A program made the position numbers and the translations under genes. Of a stretch of 64,000 nt of DNA, positions 22,691 through 37,600 are shown piece by piece. Each line of letters starts with the position of its first letter. Position 1 is the stretch's first letter. The notes beneath the pieces were generated by a model. The model was not told where the DNA came from and made no database searches. It saw nothing but the letters and a program-made list of their open reading frames with translations. Origin of the DNA: Nemopilema nomurai (Eukaryota; Cnidaria; Scyphozoa; Rhizostomeae; Rhizostomatidae); the NCBI GenBank assembly GCA_003864495.1, contig PEDN01001387.1:1-64000 (forward strand). The letters run 5' to 3'.

Positions 22691-25600
22691 GTGGGTATCT
22701 CTGTCGCTGTAACTCTATTGAAAGGGGTGGTGAACATGGTGGTTTGGTGGATCATCACTTCGTTTACCTTTTTATCTAATACATGCTTTGCAGAAATAGG
22801 GTAGCCACGTCCTGGACTGCAATTCTACCTTACGAAGATCACAAAAGGTTGATTGTCAGAAGCTTTTATAGATGTGTACAGAAGTAGGTGCTGAGAGCTG
22901 CTTTTGGAGAAGTAGACAATTAGCAAACTTCTTTTAGTCGATAAGGTGCAGCTCAAAAATCTCAAAATTCAAGCGCTTTAAAGCTTGGTGATGTTAGACA
23001 GATTCTGTGTTCTGTTTTTTTTTACTTTTGCATGACATCGAAGATTCAGTTTTAACTTAACTCTAGTTAACATTTCATCGGCATTCATTTGTTTCATAGG
23101 AGGATGGATTCAAGTATGAGTTGTTGTTCTGGGGCGGCAAGGGCAACCCATCGATGCCACACAAGCCCTCACTTTGCGGCACTGTTGTCGAAATTCCAAT
23201 CAAGCAAATTTGCATCACGGCAACTGTCATGATTGTTCTGACTAGATACCAGAGAGTCTACACCTTTGAAGTTAATGCAGAGAGCTTGGTAAGAATACAA
23301 GTTCCGCGGGTTTTTTTCGGACCTTTTTGGACTAGTTTGTTTAGGTTCTTGGCAGACTATCTGCCTGGTCTCATTGGACTTTCTTCTCTCGAAGTAATTA
23401 TGAAAATCTAATTGAGCTCACAGAGTTGATAAATGACACCTGAACTTTCTGGGTTTGTGGTTTTAAATCGTACAGAATGATGTTGTAAATGGTTAGTGGT
23501 ATACATGAAATGACAATTAAGAATGTAGCTGAATAAAATATAATGCGAGTGAAGCTTGAATATAGTCCAAGATTCCAGCAGTAAATCACTTCATACATGG
23601 AGAACAAGCAGCCAAAAAGAATTCAGGTACCAGAATACCTTGCTCATCATGCATTTCGAATCGGGGAGAAAAGAAATTGACGGTGGCTAGAGGTTTTAGA
23701 TGCACTAGAAGTTTGGAAAAAGTTTTGTATTTAGAAATATGAAAGTCTTGGCTCAAACAAAGCACAAACTGGAAAGATTTTTTGTACCTATTCTAAAACA
23801 TAATTATATTTGTCATCTTACGAAGGGAGGTATGATCATACATCATCTGTGTTGTTTTAGAAATTTTGTCGCCTCGTGGATCTACCTGTACGGATTCAAG
23901 TTGGCAAAATTGCTGCAAGTTTGGATGGTCAACACTTTCTTGCATTGACGTCAACTGGAGAGGTATTCTCATGGGGAAAAAATTATCATGGTTGCTTGGG
24001 CGCTGGAGACATTGTGGAAGAGTAAGAAATTTTGTGACGCAAGAGCGATTTAGTTATCGTGTCATGGCCCGTTCTTTAGCAATTGTTGAAATTATAATGA
24101 CTCTTTATGCTGATGTGTTTGTTATAAATTTAACAATGGCTATTTTAAAAGTTCCAGTTACATGATAATTCTTTAGAGTTGTTTGATATGTCACTGTTTT
24201 GTTCCTTTACCCCGAAGGCCCTGATTAAAGTTTTTGAACAATTACTAGGTTAGAAGTAAAAGTAACAGTAAACGTTGCTTAGTATGTAAAATTTACATCA
24301 CAACGAATTCGTGTTTTGCTGATCAACTTAACCTTTTGAAGTTCATTCTGATTCCATGAAAACCTTTCTAATTAGGAATAGCTTGTCTTCGTGCATAACT
24401 GGTGTTCCTGCGCAGTCACCGATCCCCGCTTTAGTTGGGAAGCGGGTTGTCCACGTTGCATGTGGGAGTGCTTACAGTGCTGCTGTTACTGAAAATGGAG
24501 AACTTTACACGTGGGGCAGTGGGGAAAATGGAAGATTGGGGCACGGTAATGTTCTATTTGAAAATTAATCACCAGGATTGGAAACACATTGAGACCAAAA
24601 AAGTGAATATTTTAAAACAAAAAATGCAAAGAAAATAAGGAAAAGAGTTTTATTATATTCCCAAAAAAGGTTAATTTTACGGTGTGAAACCATGGCCCTG
24701 AAGCATATGTTGTTCATTTTTTTTTATCTTATAAGTTCCTTAAAATAAAAAAGTACAATTGTGTACGGGAAAAAATCTCTTCTTACATTCCCGAGTCTTA
24801 ATGAATTAATTTTATATATGATTGATAACCAAAGTTTGAAACGAATAATTGAATCTGTTCAGTTTAGTGTGTGCTTATTGTTTCAAATTTCTTATGCTTA
24901 CCGGGTTAATTGATTAAAGTTTGTATTTATACAGAACCAGTTAGCTTTTCAATGTTGATTTCAGGATGCTGTAGTGATTTCACCTCGCCGAAGCTGGTCG
25001 AAAAGTTAAAAGGCCTGCAGGTTACAGACATTTCCTGTGGAATGGGAAACGCCCACACGCTTGCCACGACTTCTGACGGTAAAATATGTTTTTATTTGCC
25101 TTCATTCAGTTTATAGAGCACATATTAAGAGAAGCTGACAAGAGTAGGCTAGTCTAATGATATATGCAGCCCGTAAAACGATATGAAATTGTTATTACGT
25201 GTAATCAGGGGACAAAATAGCTTGAAAATGATAAATATGTTTTGTGTATCATTTCTGATAATCCTTCCATAAAGATCCTTTAACCCCAGACTCCGACAGT
25301 TCCGAATAACCTTTTGCACTCAGTTCTTTGCGTCCTTTAATGCTCCTTGGCAAATTCAAGCACGGGTTCCTTTAGTCACTGTGCTAATTTGCTTAAAGTT
25401 ATTAATTAATCTGCCTCAGAATTTATTTGTCGAACGAGCGCATCGATCAATTGATTTCATTGACAATATTATACTTTATCTGTCGTCTATCGATGCAACT
25501 TATAAATCTGCTTTTTAGATTGTTTTGTTGAGCGGAAGGCTTTTTGTAGCCGTTATATTTTATTTTTTGCTCTTTTTTTAAGGTAAAATATGGTCTTGGG

Positions 25601-28600
25601 GCGATGGATCCTTCGGGAAGCTTGGTAGAGGCACAGAAATGAGCACTTATGTGCCACAATTGATCGAATCCCTCGAGGCTGTGATTCATGTCTGTTGTGG
25701 CCTAGATTTCTCAGTTTGTCTGACGGAAGATGGAAAAATCTGGACCTGGTATTTCTTTAAATTTATCCCTTTGAAAGTGGTTGTAAACGAGCAACCTTCC
25801 AACTTTAGTAGGGTTTTTAATGAATTAGTTTAAACACAATTTCGTATATTTTGTGTGTGTTTCATTAGCTTAACATATCATTAGCCTATTCCTATGATTT
25901 GAGTGTTGTGCTCTGCAAAGCTTTGAATCTGATGGAACTGGCTTTCAGCAGTTGACTAGAAACGTTGACACTGTTTGTTAATTTTATTAATAAATACAAC
26001 AGGAATATATTATATTTGACAAGTAGTCTCTACGTCTTGATTTAAAACTAACGAACGAGTTTTTATCTACAACCTTTAGATAGAAGTTGAAGAAGATTCG
26101 GGTCTCTTCAGGCATTTTTGCGCAACCTAAAGGAAGACGAATTGTCACAGTAGCAAAATTGTTAAGATATAAGGGAGGTGCTAATACTGCTGGGTTTTTC
26201 CACTAGTAGTTAACAAGTGGCATAACTCATTGAACTATGTATTTGCCTTTTATTATCTAAGGGGTCGCGGAGACAGTTATCAACTTGGTCATGGTTCAAA
26301 AGAAGGCACACTGGTGCCCAAGGCGGTGGAAAACCTGTTTGACAACCCAATAATAGACGTTGCTGTTGGTTATCACCATTGCGTTGCCGTCACTCAGACT
26401 CGGTCTGTCTTTTTCTGGGGATCACATGACTTGCAAGACGAATCGTCGACTGAGAAACTACCCATATTTCTCGGAAGGAAGTCGGGCGCACTGAATGTCG
26501 GTATAGCTGCTGGGCCTTCTCAGGTAGGATCAGTGGCTGCGTTTCATTCACCACAATTTTTAAAGAGATCATTTAATGGTGTTAAAGATGAATGGCGGCC
26601 GCTCTTGATTCGAATCTCTCGTAAACTGGCATTATCTTTTGAGGACAAGTTCCAAGTACCAAAAATATCAGCCAATCAAAAAACGGACTGACAGATGCGA
26701 TGTTCCTCTAACAGATCAATACAGTCGAATCCATTTTAGTGAGACCCTTCTGGAGTGATAAGGAAATGGAAAAGAATCTTTGTCAACAATTACCGAACTT
26801 GTCGGACCTCTAGAAAATATTTGAGAATTTTACCCAAGGGGACTAAGAATCAATTTGATTTGACTCAAGTCTGATTTGTCTACTGTATGGCTTCACGGGG
26901 TTCTACCGAAAAGGCATCAGCTTAGACTATCAGTTTTACTTACCATTCTATTGACTTAGCTGCCGTGTTATTTCAAAATTTACGCCATGTCACTAGCAAT
27001 AATTCAGCCACAGTTTCGTGTGTTCATGTATTCAATGTATTCAATGTATTCAAATGCAATGTTTCCTGCATTCAATGATTGATTTTGTTCCAGACGTTCT
27101 GCTGGTCTGCGGGAAAAGCGCGTGCAATGACCGCCAAAGCCCCGTTTTCAATCGACATTTGCAAAGAGACATTCGATAAGCTGAACGACCTCTTGGAAAT
27201 TTGCGATCATGAAACTGTGCAGGAGGGCAATAATGACTGGCTCAAAAACAACAGCGACAAAATTTCTGTCTGTGCTTTGAAGTTGTTGAAACTGCAGGTT
27301 CGTTGTTGCATTTCAGTTACTAAGCTAGTGAAATATTTTGTGTTAAACTTTCAATGCTCGTTCCAAGTTTGATTCAAAGCTCGATCCCCTTTCGTCAACT
27401 TGAAACTGCACTCGCCTTGTACAGAGTCAAATTTTACTCTGTTTAGGCCTTGACTGTTGACGTCATGTCAAATAGTCTCTCGTGGTCTATCTAAATTGTT
27501 TCTTGTGTTGCATTACGAAGGGAAGGAAGTATTTTGGATTAAGAATCTCCAAATCTTATCTTGTTCGACTCAGTTTTGCTTTGAAGTATCTTTTTTTGTA
27601 AAAGTTGACAAAGCAATTCTTGTTAATATAAAGGCTCATGAAACGGATTTTCAAAGCATGTCCGCAATGAAACTGTTTCTTAGCAATTTCTTTGCTGGGG
27701 TTGGGGTTGACAGCAATAGAGCGCACGTGCTTGTACCAACAATAAGAATCAAACATTACTTGTGTCGAGTCGATTACTGTGTGAGACGTCCATACTCGAT
27801 CACTTCCTGTCGATAGATTTGGAATTTTTATACCATGCTATATTATTGAATACGCATACCATCCAGTATTGTTTAATCTGCATACCTTCCTGTAATTTCG
27901 CTCAACCAGCTTCTTGCGGCGAAGGCTTGTGCATTGCATCCTTTTGAAAAGAAGCGCGGAGAAGAGGGGGACCCATCTACAGAAGCACTTAAAGCAAAAA
28001 TCATAAGCCTCGCTTCGAAGGCGGCAGTTGATCGCTTTGTGAGGTCAGAAGCGCAGTCAATCCTTCGCAGCGGCTGGTCGGTTTTGTTACCCGAAGCTGA
28101 TGAGCGAATCCTTGCGTTGAAAGAAGTTTTAGATGACATTGGTAAGTTTATTCAGCGATTTCCCGTTTCGACTTCGCCGTTGCCTGGAAAATGTTGCTTG
28201 ATAAGGATGTATGGAGAGTTTTAAGGAAGCGTTAGTTCCTCCGTTGTATGAGTTACCAGTCTCACCGTCATGATCTCATACGAACATGACAAGAACTTTG
28301 AGTTCTTTAGAGTTTTAGCTTTCCCTCGTCAAAATCTTACATCGAAGTGTCTTGCATGATTCACGTTAAGTGTATTTCCATGTTTGCTTTCTAGATGGTT
28401 CAAGCGTTTGTCTTCGGCAGCGATTTCTGATTGATGTTTTGATGGACAGTCTTGTCAATGTTGGTGGGATCGACTCGGCCATTGACAACGGAATCAAAGA
28501 CCTGATTTCATCCGCTGCTCGACGACCCGGTGAAGGGAAGTTTGACCGAAGGTGTCTTGACCTGGTCGGGGATTTTATCGAACTGCTTTTGAAGATCGTT

Positions 28601-31600
28601 ACAATCGACGCCCTTGAGAGGCTGGGCGAAAACGATATCGAGACTACATCAACTCGGAGTAATTTCACGTTCATTGAAAAGAATATTTGCTTGATTCTGC
28701 GATACCAACGATTGTTGTTTGCGAGACTCTTTAAGTTCAATGCGAAGGAGCAATACTGGCCTTACAAAGGTAGCTAATTTCACCAACCCTTTTCTATGAT
28801 TAAGTGAATCTTTTGAATGTGAAGTCTTGTCGGAGAACTTTGCTGCTGTTATCAACAAGAACCCTGTTATAGGCATTTACAATCTTAGATAAAGCAGTCT
28901 TTCTAACGATACCTAGCAGTCTATCTAACGATAAAAAGTGAACCTAAATGGCGAGAGAAAACATTTTTTTGCAGGCTATATCTCAGACACAAATCCGGAA
29001 GTCAAGTCAGTATCGATATTGCTAAAGAGATACATTCAAGCAATGGTCACGTGTTGCAAATCGCTTTTAAAGCAGGGCTATGAACGAATGCTTAAGAGGT
29101 CGGTTTCGTACAATAAAATGTCCAGTTTTATGTTGCTGACTGTGCCTGGCATCGTGTTGAGGGAGTTTCTTGTCCTGTTGACGATAGCACAGAGCTTTTC
29201 CCCCGCTGTCGCAGCCACATCCGAAGGAGTGTCACTTTTAGGGGAGCTTTTGGACCACTTGGACATGTTCAACCACCTGAATGGGCAATGGCAAACTGAG
29301 GATGCTACAGATTTGACCTGGGTTTCTGAAGGTATAATTTTTAAAAGTAGGTATTTCAGGATTGTACTGTAGAAAGGACTGCCAAGATTGTACTGTAGAG
29401 ATGTTTATGCGATGCTATGTTATTCTTCTGAAAAGTGAGATGCTCTTTACTTTGATATTTTTAGTCTTGTGTGATGTACGCCGCCAACTTGTCTTCGTGC
29501 AGATTCCTTGAAAGTTACTGGATCAATATTCAATCAAAAGTTGTTGCCAAATCTTTAAGCATATGCTACAAACTTTAAAAAAAAAATCGAAATATACAGA
29601 AGTGTAATCTACAGAAGAATATGTTCTATTTTTGCAGATGAAAATGTCAAGACTCCGGAAAGTAAGCCGGAAAAATCTATTAGAAAGATTTCCCAGAGTG
29701 ATTTAGATGAAAACGTCAAGCAAGGAAACACGTGGGTCGCGATTCATAACAAAGTCTATGATCTCAGTCTGATGAAGGATCAAGCACCTTGCGGTGAAAT
29801 GTTGTTGGAGCATTATGCAGGTAACGGAATGTTTTTGTCCACCTGATCGTATTATGGCTATAGCTTCAGCTACAGTATTCATATTTAAAGCTGTGGTACG
29901 GTCTTAAATTTTGCAATTAGAAAAATATAGAATGGGTCATAAATGTTGTTTGATGCAAGTAAATACATGGTTCGTCATTTATTTTGCAGGGAAAGATGCT
30001 ACATCGGTATTTGATTCGATGCATCACTCTGAAGAGGCTCTACTGATGATGGATGCATTTTACATCGGCGATCTTGAAGTTGGCGAAGAAGCCCAACTGG
30101 TATGATCATTTTTCATTCAAAGCAGTCAATTTTAGTATTTTTGTTGTGGAAAAATTAATTTTACTCTGATTTTTTTCGAATGAATTCTTCTTAAAACAAA
30201 CCAAATTTTCTAGGCCAAAGAAAAGGAAACTTCGAAAATTGTTAATATTGCATCATCATTTCTTGACTCGGAGCGCACTCTCGCGTGGATTCTCGGTCTT
30301 CACGCAGGGCACCTCGCGCGTGGCGTCCTCGTTACGTCAGAAGAGATGGAAAAGCGGAAATGGATGGAATCTAAGCTCTTCTGCGGTGGGGTGGAGAGCT
30401 CTGCTGTGCTGAAGGACATGTATGTTACTTACTATCAATGGAAATCAATTATTTCTAATCTGAACCAAGAGTTGATAGAGACAGAACTTTATCAACTGAC
30501 CTTTTTGAACATTTTGTATAGGGTTTGACTGCGATTGAAATACTTAATTTTTGTACAACGTAAAGCATCTGGCAATTTTATGCAGAGTCTAGAAAAATTG
30601 ACGGCTCCATGGCTGGGAGCCGGAGGAATGTTTTGCCTGTTAGTGTCATATTTGAGGAAGATTTATTAATAGTTTTTGTTATAAACAATGAAAGTGATTG
30701 TAAAAAATCGTTTTCAGTTGGTGATGAGGAAGGTTTTGATTAAAAAATTGCAGCTGGAGGATTGTCATACCTTTTTCTGGACTCTGTTTTTATGGTTCTA
30801 TATTTAATTAAGAAGCGATATATATCTATTCTGCTGGTACAAAAAACATGAATTGCCCGTGTAAACTGGGAAATGTCATCAACGACATTTAAGGAAAAGA
30901 ACCTATTAATTTTCTACCCAAATTTGTGCTATCTAGCTTTGTGCTAATCTTTTCAGTTTGTGTATTATGTCTTTTCTAGTTGTGAATCAATCTAACTTTC
31001 CTCCATTAGTTTCAAGTTTGAAGCCAGCGATAACACTGACGAAGACTTTTTTGAGCTGGAAAGACTTCTCTACGATCTGCCTCTGAATAAGATTATGACG
31101 CGGTTCGTCGAGAATACAAAATTCGTCTCGGCGCACAGGGATCTGATGTTTGCTGCCATCGATTTCCCTTTCGACCACCCCATCGAGAAGGCAACGCGTG
31201 CAATCATGGCTGCCACGATTAAACACCTCGATCTTGGTAAGAGGTTTTGAATCTTCGCTTCATGCAGTTCATGGAGCATTAATTCACAATCAAAGGTTTA
31301 ACAGCTACTCCAGTCTCAATTTTTTACAACTTTCTCATTGCAAACGTCTTTTATATAGAGCGTCTAAAGAAGCTTTTCATTGCCTAAGCGTGGTAGTTAT
31401 TTTCAAGTGTATATCATAGGTAGATAGGATTCTTTGAAAGTCTGTGAGCTTGAAGGTAACAAGTAATAACAGATTTTTATTAACTTAATTCGGGGCAAAT
31501 ATTTCTAATACAGGAGTAATTTATAGCATTTAATATACTCAGAGCACGAGCCTTGTTGCCATTTTTGCATGAAGTTATGACGTCAGAGGCTTCTGCATTT

Positions 31601-34600
31601 AATTCTGACCGCTGCCTTGGAATGTTGTCCTTGTGAAGTTGAAGACCCCATAAAATCTTAGATGGCATTACGTCATCAACAAGCCAGAAAAGAGTGCGGG
31701 ATTAAATGAGAACATTCGTTTCTGTTCAAGTTATTATATTCGTTAGTAAAATTGAGTAAGCCTAATATTATTTATTTAATGCTTAAGCTAAGATGTCATG
31801 ATTGGCAAAGCGTGCGTCGAGTAAGAAGAACCTCGTAGTATCATATCATGTGCTTGCATTATTAAGAGCTGCTCGATTACTTGTGTTGATTAGTGTCTAA
31901 CGCTATTGTAGAGGAAGCGGCAGTGTCCTTCGCGAAAACCGAGTTTAGTGATTCGGCGAGTCGAAGCGAGAAGTCAGCTGCAATGGAGAAAATTCCCAAG
32001 AAGCTCATTGACGTCATCCTTAGCACGTACAGGCACAAACTGAAGTTGGTTCGGGTGAGAAAAGTTGTTTTTGAACATCACAACAAGCTTCAAGCTTAGA
32101 GTTGCCAGTTTGGGATAAATATTTGGTACTTTTCTATATTAGCAGTGTCTTCTTTAACTCGGGCAGATAAAGAGTTTGCAAGCTACTTACCTCATATTTT
32201 GCTGTTTATATAATTGTGTCCTGTTTTCAACCTGTGAAAGTAATTATTTCGTTTGACACATTTTGGTGAAAAAAACATATCCGCTCGTTCGCATTTTTTG
32301 AGCCTGGTTTTTGATCAGGAAGTAATGCCACCTTTTTCTTCTTTGGCTGACCACGATTTTTCTCCTCACAATTAGGCCCACCAGGAGCACAACAAACCCT
32401 ACGAGACCCTGTGTTCTGCAGTGGTGGAAAAGTGTCGCTTTGTCTTCTACTGTCTACACCCAGCCTCTGGTGTAAAAAAGCGTTATGAGAGCATCTCGCA
32501 GAAGGAGCTTACGACATCGCGGTGGCAAGAAGCCGTGCAGCGCATAACGGTGGCAGATGGGACGTTTTGGGACACAGCGAAATGGTGGAGTGACTCGAAG
32601 TTGAAGGAAGAGAAGGCGGAGTTATACTTTGGCGAAGATGACAATCTTTTTGCAAAGCACGTGTCGGAAGAGCTGTATGATTTTGTCTGTGACGAGTCTT
32701 TGAATCTAGACACAATTCGAAAATGTTTCTTGTATCAAGTGAGTATGTTTTTGTCATAGGCACCAGGGTTTCTTACGACGTTATGTAGAGAGTGCGGAAA
32801 ACTAACCGACCCAAAGAGGCTCAACTCACGACCCCTGACTAGCGAGCGAGCAAGTTATGCGTAATACCACGGTTGTATTTTTTTTAAGGAGACCTGAGTA
32901 TTATCGTTAGTGCTTTATGTGTGATACCCGAAATGTTGCAAACGTTCATGATTGCTGCTACATGTTGTATTTTTTGCAGATAAAGCGAGTGAAGCAACGC
33001 TTGATCTCCGGGTACATGATGCAATCTTACATTCTCAGAACTGGAATGATCCCGTCTGCACGTTATAGTTTGCTCTACGGCTGGATGGGGATGGAGTTTC
33101 AGCCTGGAATCACAAGGTGCCCTGCGTTTTAATTACCAACAAGTCAATTTGACTCCTTCTCTTAAATGCTCTTCTGCAAAGCATGTGTACAGCCGTTTCT
33201 CGTTATCTTGGCAATTATCATCAGATCAAGAGGTCGAGAAACTGGACCGTCTTGCATATGTTAATAAGACTTGCTACGTTCATTGGCATAGCACAAGTGT
33301 GTTCCGCTTAGTTTTTTGCCAGTCGCTTTACCAATGATTCAGCTGCATTTGAGTACTGTCAATTTAGTTATTTTCTCCAAAACTGGAGCCAGTTGGACCA
33401 GTCTTCATAACTTCTTTTATAGTACATACGCTTTACCATCAGTCCTAGCTTTTTGCAGTTTCATCTCTGCTCATCTCTGTGCTTACGTCCTCTCTGCACC
33501 TACGTCCTGTCTGCGCTTACATCCATTCTGCGCTTACGTCATCTCTGTGCTTAGAACCTCTCTGCGCTTACATCCTCTCTGCGCTTACGTCTCTCTGCGC
33601 TTACGTCCTCTCTGCGCTTACATCCTCTGCGCTTACGTCTCTCTGCGCTTACGTCCTCTCTGCGCTTGCGTCCTCTCTGCGCTTACATCCCCTCTGCGCT
33701 TACATCCTCTCTGCGCTTACGTCTCTCTGCGCTTACGTCCTCTCTGCGCTTACATCCTCTGCGCTTACGTCTCTCTGCGCTTACGTCCTCTCTGCGCTTG
33801 CGTCCTCTCTGCGCTTACATCCCCTCTGCGCTTACATCCTCTCTGCGCTTACATCCTCTCTGCGCTTACGTCTCTCTACGCTTACATCTATTCTACGCTT
33901 ACATCTATTCTACGCTTACATCCATTCTGCGCTTACGTCTCTCTGCGCTTACGTCCTCTTTGCGCTTACGTCATCTCTGTGCTTAGAACCTCTCTGCGCT
34001 TACGTCCTCTCTACGCTTACACCTATTCTGTGCTTACATCCATTCTGCGCTTACGTCCTCTCTGCGCTTACGTCCTCTCTGCGCCCAATTTCACGCGTGA
34101 TCATATCATCGCAGCAAACCGAAACCAGGCATTGGCAACAACATTGAACTCGTCTCCACTGAAGAACTGGTGAAGTTACGGTCGGTCTTCGATGTCATCA
34201 GTCACTGGGCGGTCGATCTGCTGCGCAAGACCGTGAGGGACCTGAACGCCGCCGATGCATCCTCAAAGGACAGCGGCGATGTGAAGGAGGTTCTTCTTCG
34301 GCACGCAAGGACGCTGACGGCCGTGCTTGGAATTTTGACGTCACAAAGCCATTTTGGTAATTTCCAAGATTTCACGTTGAATACATCAACTACATCCAAC
34401 CAAAAGTTGATTCATGCTATTTTAAAAAACCACACTAGGGAGCTTTGTTAAGGCTGCTTTCACAGAGTTTACTGTTGACACGATATCATTATTATTGTTG
34501 ACAGATTTCAACTCTGTTCAAGCTTTATAGCTGTTAAGACCTGTAATAGTTTGTTAAGAGAATAAAAACTGTTGTGTTAACGTGGCTATATGACCATCAT

Positions 34601-37600
34601 CCAACCAACTTTGTAATCAACTGGTTAATCAATTAATTTATTAAGAAATGCTTCAATTGATATTGCCATAAGCTTTTATTGCCGAAACTTCGTCCGTCCA
34701 AAGGGGAATACGCTTCCTTTTTCAAAAAGCCACTAAGTCTCTGTGCGCTTCATCCATTACTTTATAATGCTTTGCCGTTTTGGATCCGACATTAATTAAT
34801 GAATATCCCTTCAAAGTCTGCTAATTTAAGCAATCACAAAGCCTTTTATCAATGTCCTTTTCAGACAACATAGAACTGCTGGTCCACAATGGCATATTCG
34901 CGTGCATCCAGTCGATCCTGAATTGTCTAGAGCGGGCCTTCGATGACGAGTATGACTTTGACCATCCTTGTCCAATGACCGTCGTTGTTGACGAGGCCAG
35001 GCATCACGTGACAAGCATTCGAAATCTCACTGGTGCAGAAATGGCTAACCTAATGAAGTCGGGCACACGTGTGATACGGGGACCCGACTGGAAATGGGGT
35101 GACCAGGTAATGTTCAATCGTCCATTTTATGACACCCTGGGGGGAGGTGTATTAATTCGATGCTGATTTTGGGCATTAATTCGATTTGGATGGTATAGAA
35201 GTATCCAGAGGAGTAATGATGTTGCCAAATCTAGCATATAATTGCTTCTTTACATCATTAGTAAAATAATTTTTTGTAATGTTTTGTTTTTGATCAAAGG
35301 ATGGCCCTTCTCCGAGCCAGGGACGTGTTATCAGTGACAATGTTGGGGAGGACGGTTGGGTACGCGTGCAATGGGACACGGGAAGTACCAACTCCTATCG
35401 CATGGGAAAGGAGGGGAAGTATGATTTGAAGTTGGCCGAGCCCTTGGTTGCTGCAGAAACGAGCGATGACGACAGCGACAGCTACAGAGGTATAATACCC
35501 GGACCATTTGCTGATCTTATCAGCCTAAAATAGTTAGCGCGCGAGGGCTAGCCTAACACTGGACTTACCCTTGTTGCGAATATTCCACATATTAGATGAT
35601 TTCGAGTACGGGTGTTCTATTACTTATGCTAGCAGGGCTCTTCGTGGTTGGTATAATATAATCTGACCCACTGATTAATTTGTTAATATCACAACATTGC
35701 ATGCTTAGAGTTGTTAGTTAGAACTTTTCATAAAACCTTTAAACCTTCAGCCTACATGTTGATAGTAAGGTAGTCAGGTAGCTTTTGTCATACTTTAGCA
35801 TTGGTATTATGATGTAGAATAAAATTGAAACTATTCAAGTCAGGGCTCACGGAATACCAAAGATTGCTATAGACGGTAGCTATTTGCTATCAAAGCTAAA
35901 CTGTTTCTTTTTGCTGAATCTGTAGCTTGAAGCTTCACGTTTGTGTTATAAAAGATTGAAAATTATTACAAGGTGTTCTTCGTTTCGTTGTAGATAAACG
36001 AAAGAATTCTGAACTGAAGGAGCAGGACAAGGTTCTGTTGTTCTTGCACCGTGCCTGCATGAATGTCCTGCAGCACACAGCCATCCTTGTCTGCCTGAAA
36101 TCGCCGGCGATCAAGGACAAGACGGTTCGCATTGTGTCCGGCCTGTTCATGAAGATCATTAGAGGGGCCTACCTGGAAAACAACGTTGCTTTTCGTAAGC
36201 ACTATTACCATTTATCAATCGCGAATTTGAGTAATAGAGAATTTTCTATGATGGGAGGTGCTTGGTGTCGGAAAGAGGGATGGAGAATCATCTGAATGGA
36301 TCGAGAAAACATTGCAGATGGTTGGAGTGTTGAAGGGAAGGGCTTGCGAATAAATAACTGATGATGGAGGGCACCGCTTATTTCCGACCTCGCATTATTA
36401 ATATAAGAACCTTGAGGAAAGAGGAAGGCATAACAGCAATTGCAACTGTAATTCCAACATGGAATAATCCAAGAAAATTGCAATCATATATTCCTGTTGA
36501 AATGTAATTTATTGTATTCTTCAACTCTGGTGAAGTTATGATATGCACAATCCTACCTTTCAGATCGGCAACACGAGGACTGGGTAGCAGTCGGAATACT
36601 ACGAGGTCTCTGCTCCTCGGAGAAATTCTGCGTGGCGTTTAGTCAACAAAACCACATCAAGTCTTTTCTAAACATCGCGAAGCAACTGGTGACGAAGGAA
36701 GAGTCTTTAGAGACATACCGCGCCTCCTCAGTTTATATTCAGGTTGTTTTGACTTCCATGACTTTACTCACTTGTACACAGGCAGTATAGCTGACCTTGG
36801 ATTTCTCAAAGATGTTTCAAAAGTTCCATTAAAGAATTTCATTCAGTGGCTTACAAGATTATCTAAGTTTTGGTTTTTAGTTTAATATCTATGATGTTTT
36901 TTTGAATGCAAGATTCTTGTCTCAGTGTTGAATAAATCAATCATTTCTTTATGTTCTAGGTTCTTGTAATGAGACTTCTTGGAAAACTATTGCCTCATAT
37001 ATCAGATTCTAAAAACGAGCCGTTCATCGACTCGGTCGTCCATCAACTTGTTGTTCTTCTCGGTGAAATTCTTCTCAAAGACGTTGATTTTGTGGAATTT
37101 GCAGCTGGAGGTAGATAAGTTGAAACTGATGTTCTTCTTACGATTATTTTTTAAGAATTCTTTGTATTTCTAAAATTAGGTTTAAATCAATTTAAAAGGT
37201 TTCATTTTTAAGACACTTTTCATAGATATTATTAGAAAACAGTAAAGAAGCAGTTATCATTCGAAATCCAACTTGGACCTTGATTTTCTTCCAAGGGCGT
37301 CATGCGCTGAAACGTAAACGCCGCCAAGCCTCGGTGACGGCATCAGCACGAGGCACCGTTGCAGAGGAGGTTGTCCAAGTGATAAGGAGACTGCACTTAA
37401 GGCCGCTCTGGGACAAGTCAATTTCTTACGTTATCGAGGAGTCTTTGGAGAAGCTGCCGCGGTTCTTCAATTCAAGAGCTAATGCCATCAAAGACGAGGT
37501 GAGTACACTGCAACATTCTGCATTCCTAAGCAGATCCTTGCTACCAGCTGTTTTCTGTATGCCGGTCTTCGATGTGATTGCTACGTGACTTCAGTACTTA

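Noticed and set aside
29638..30099. Stand-alone cytochrome b5 gene
   Set aside because: Splice phases tie both exons to HERC2, where a cytochrome-b5-like domain is expected at this place.
33316..34173. Long open frames of 285, 222 and 106 residues
   Set aside because: They are produced by a stop-free 17-bp tandem repeat in an intron; the three frames read the same periodic peptide.
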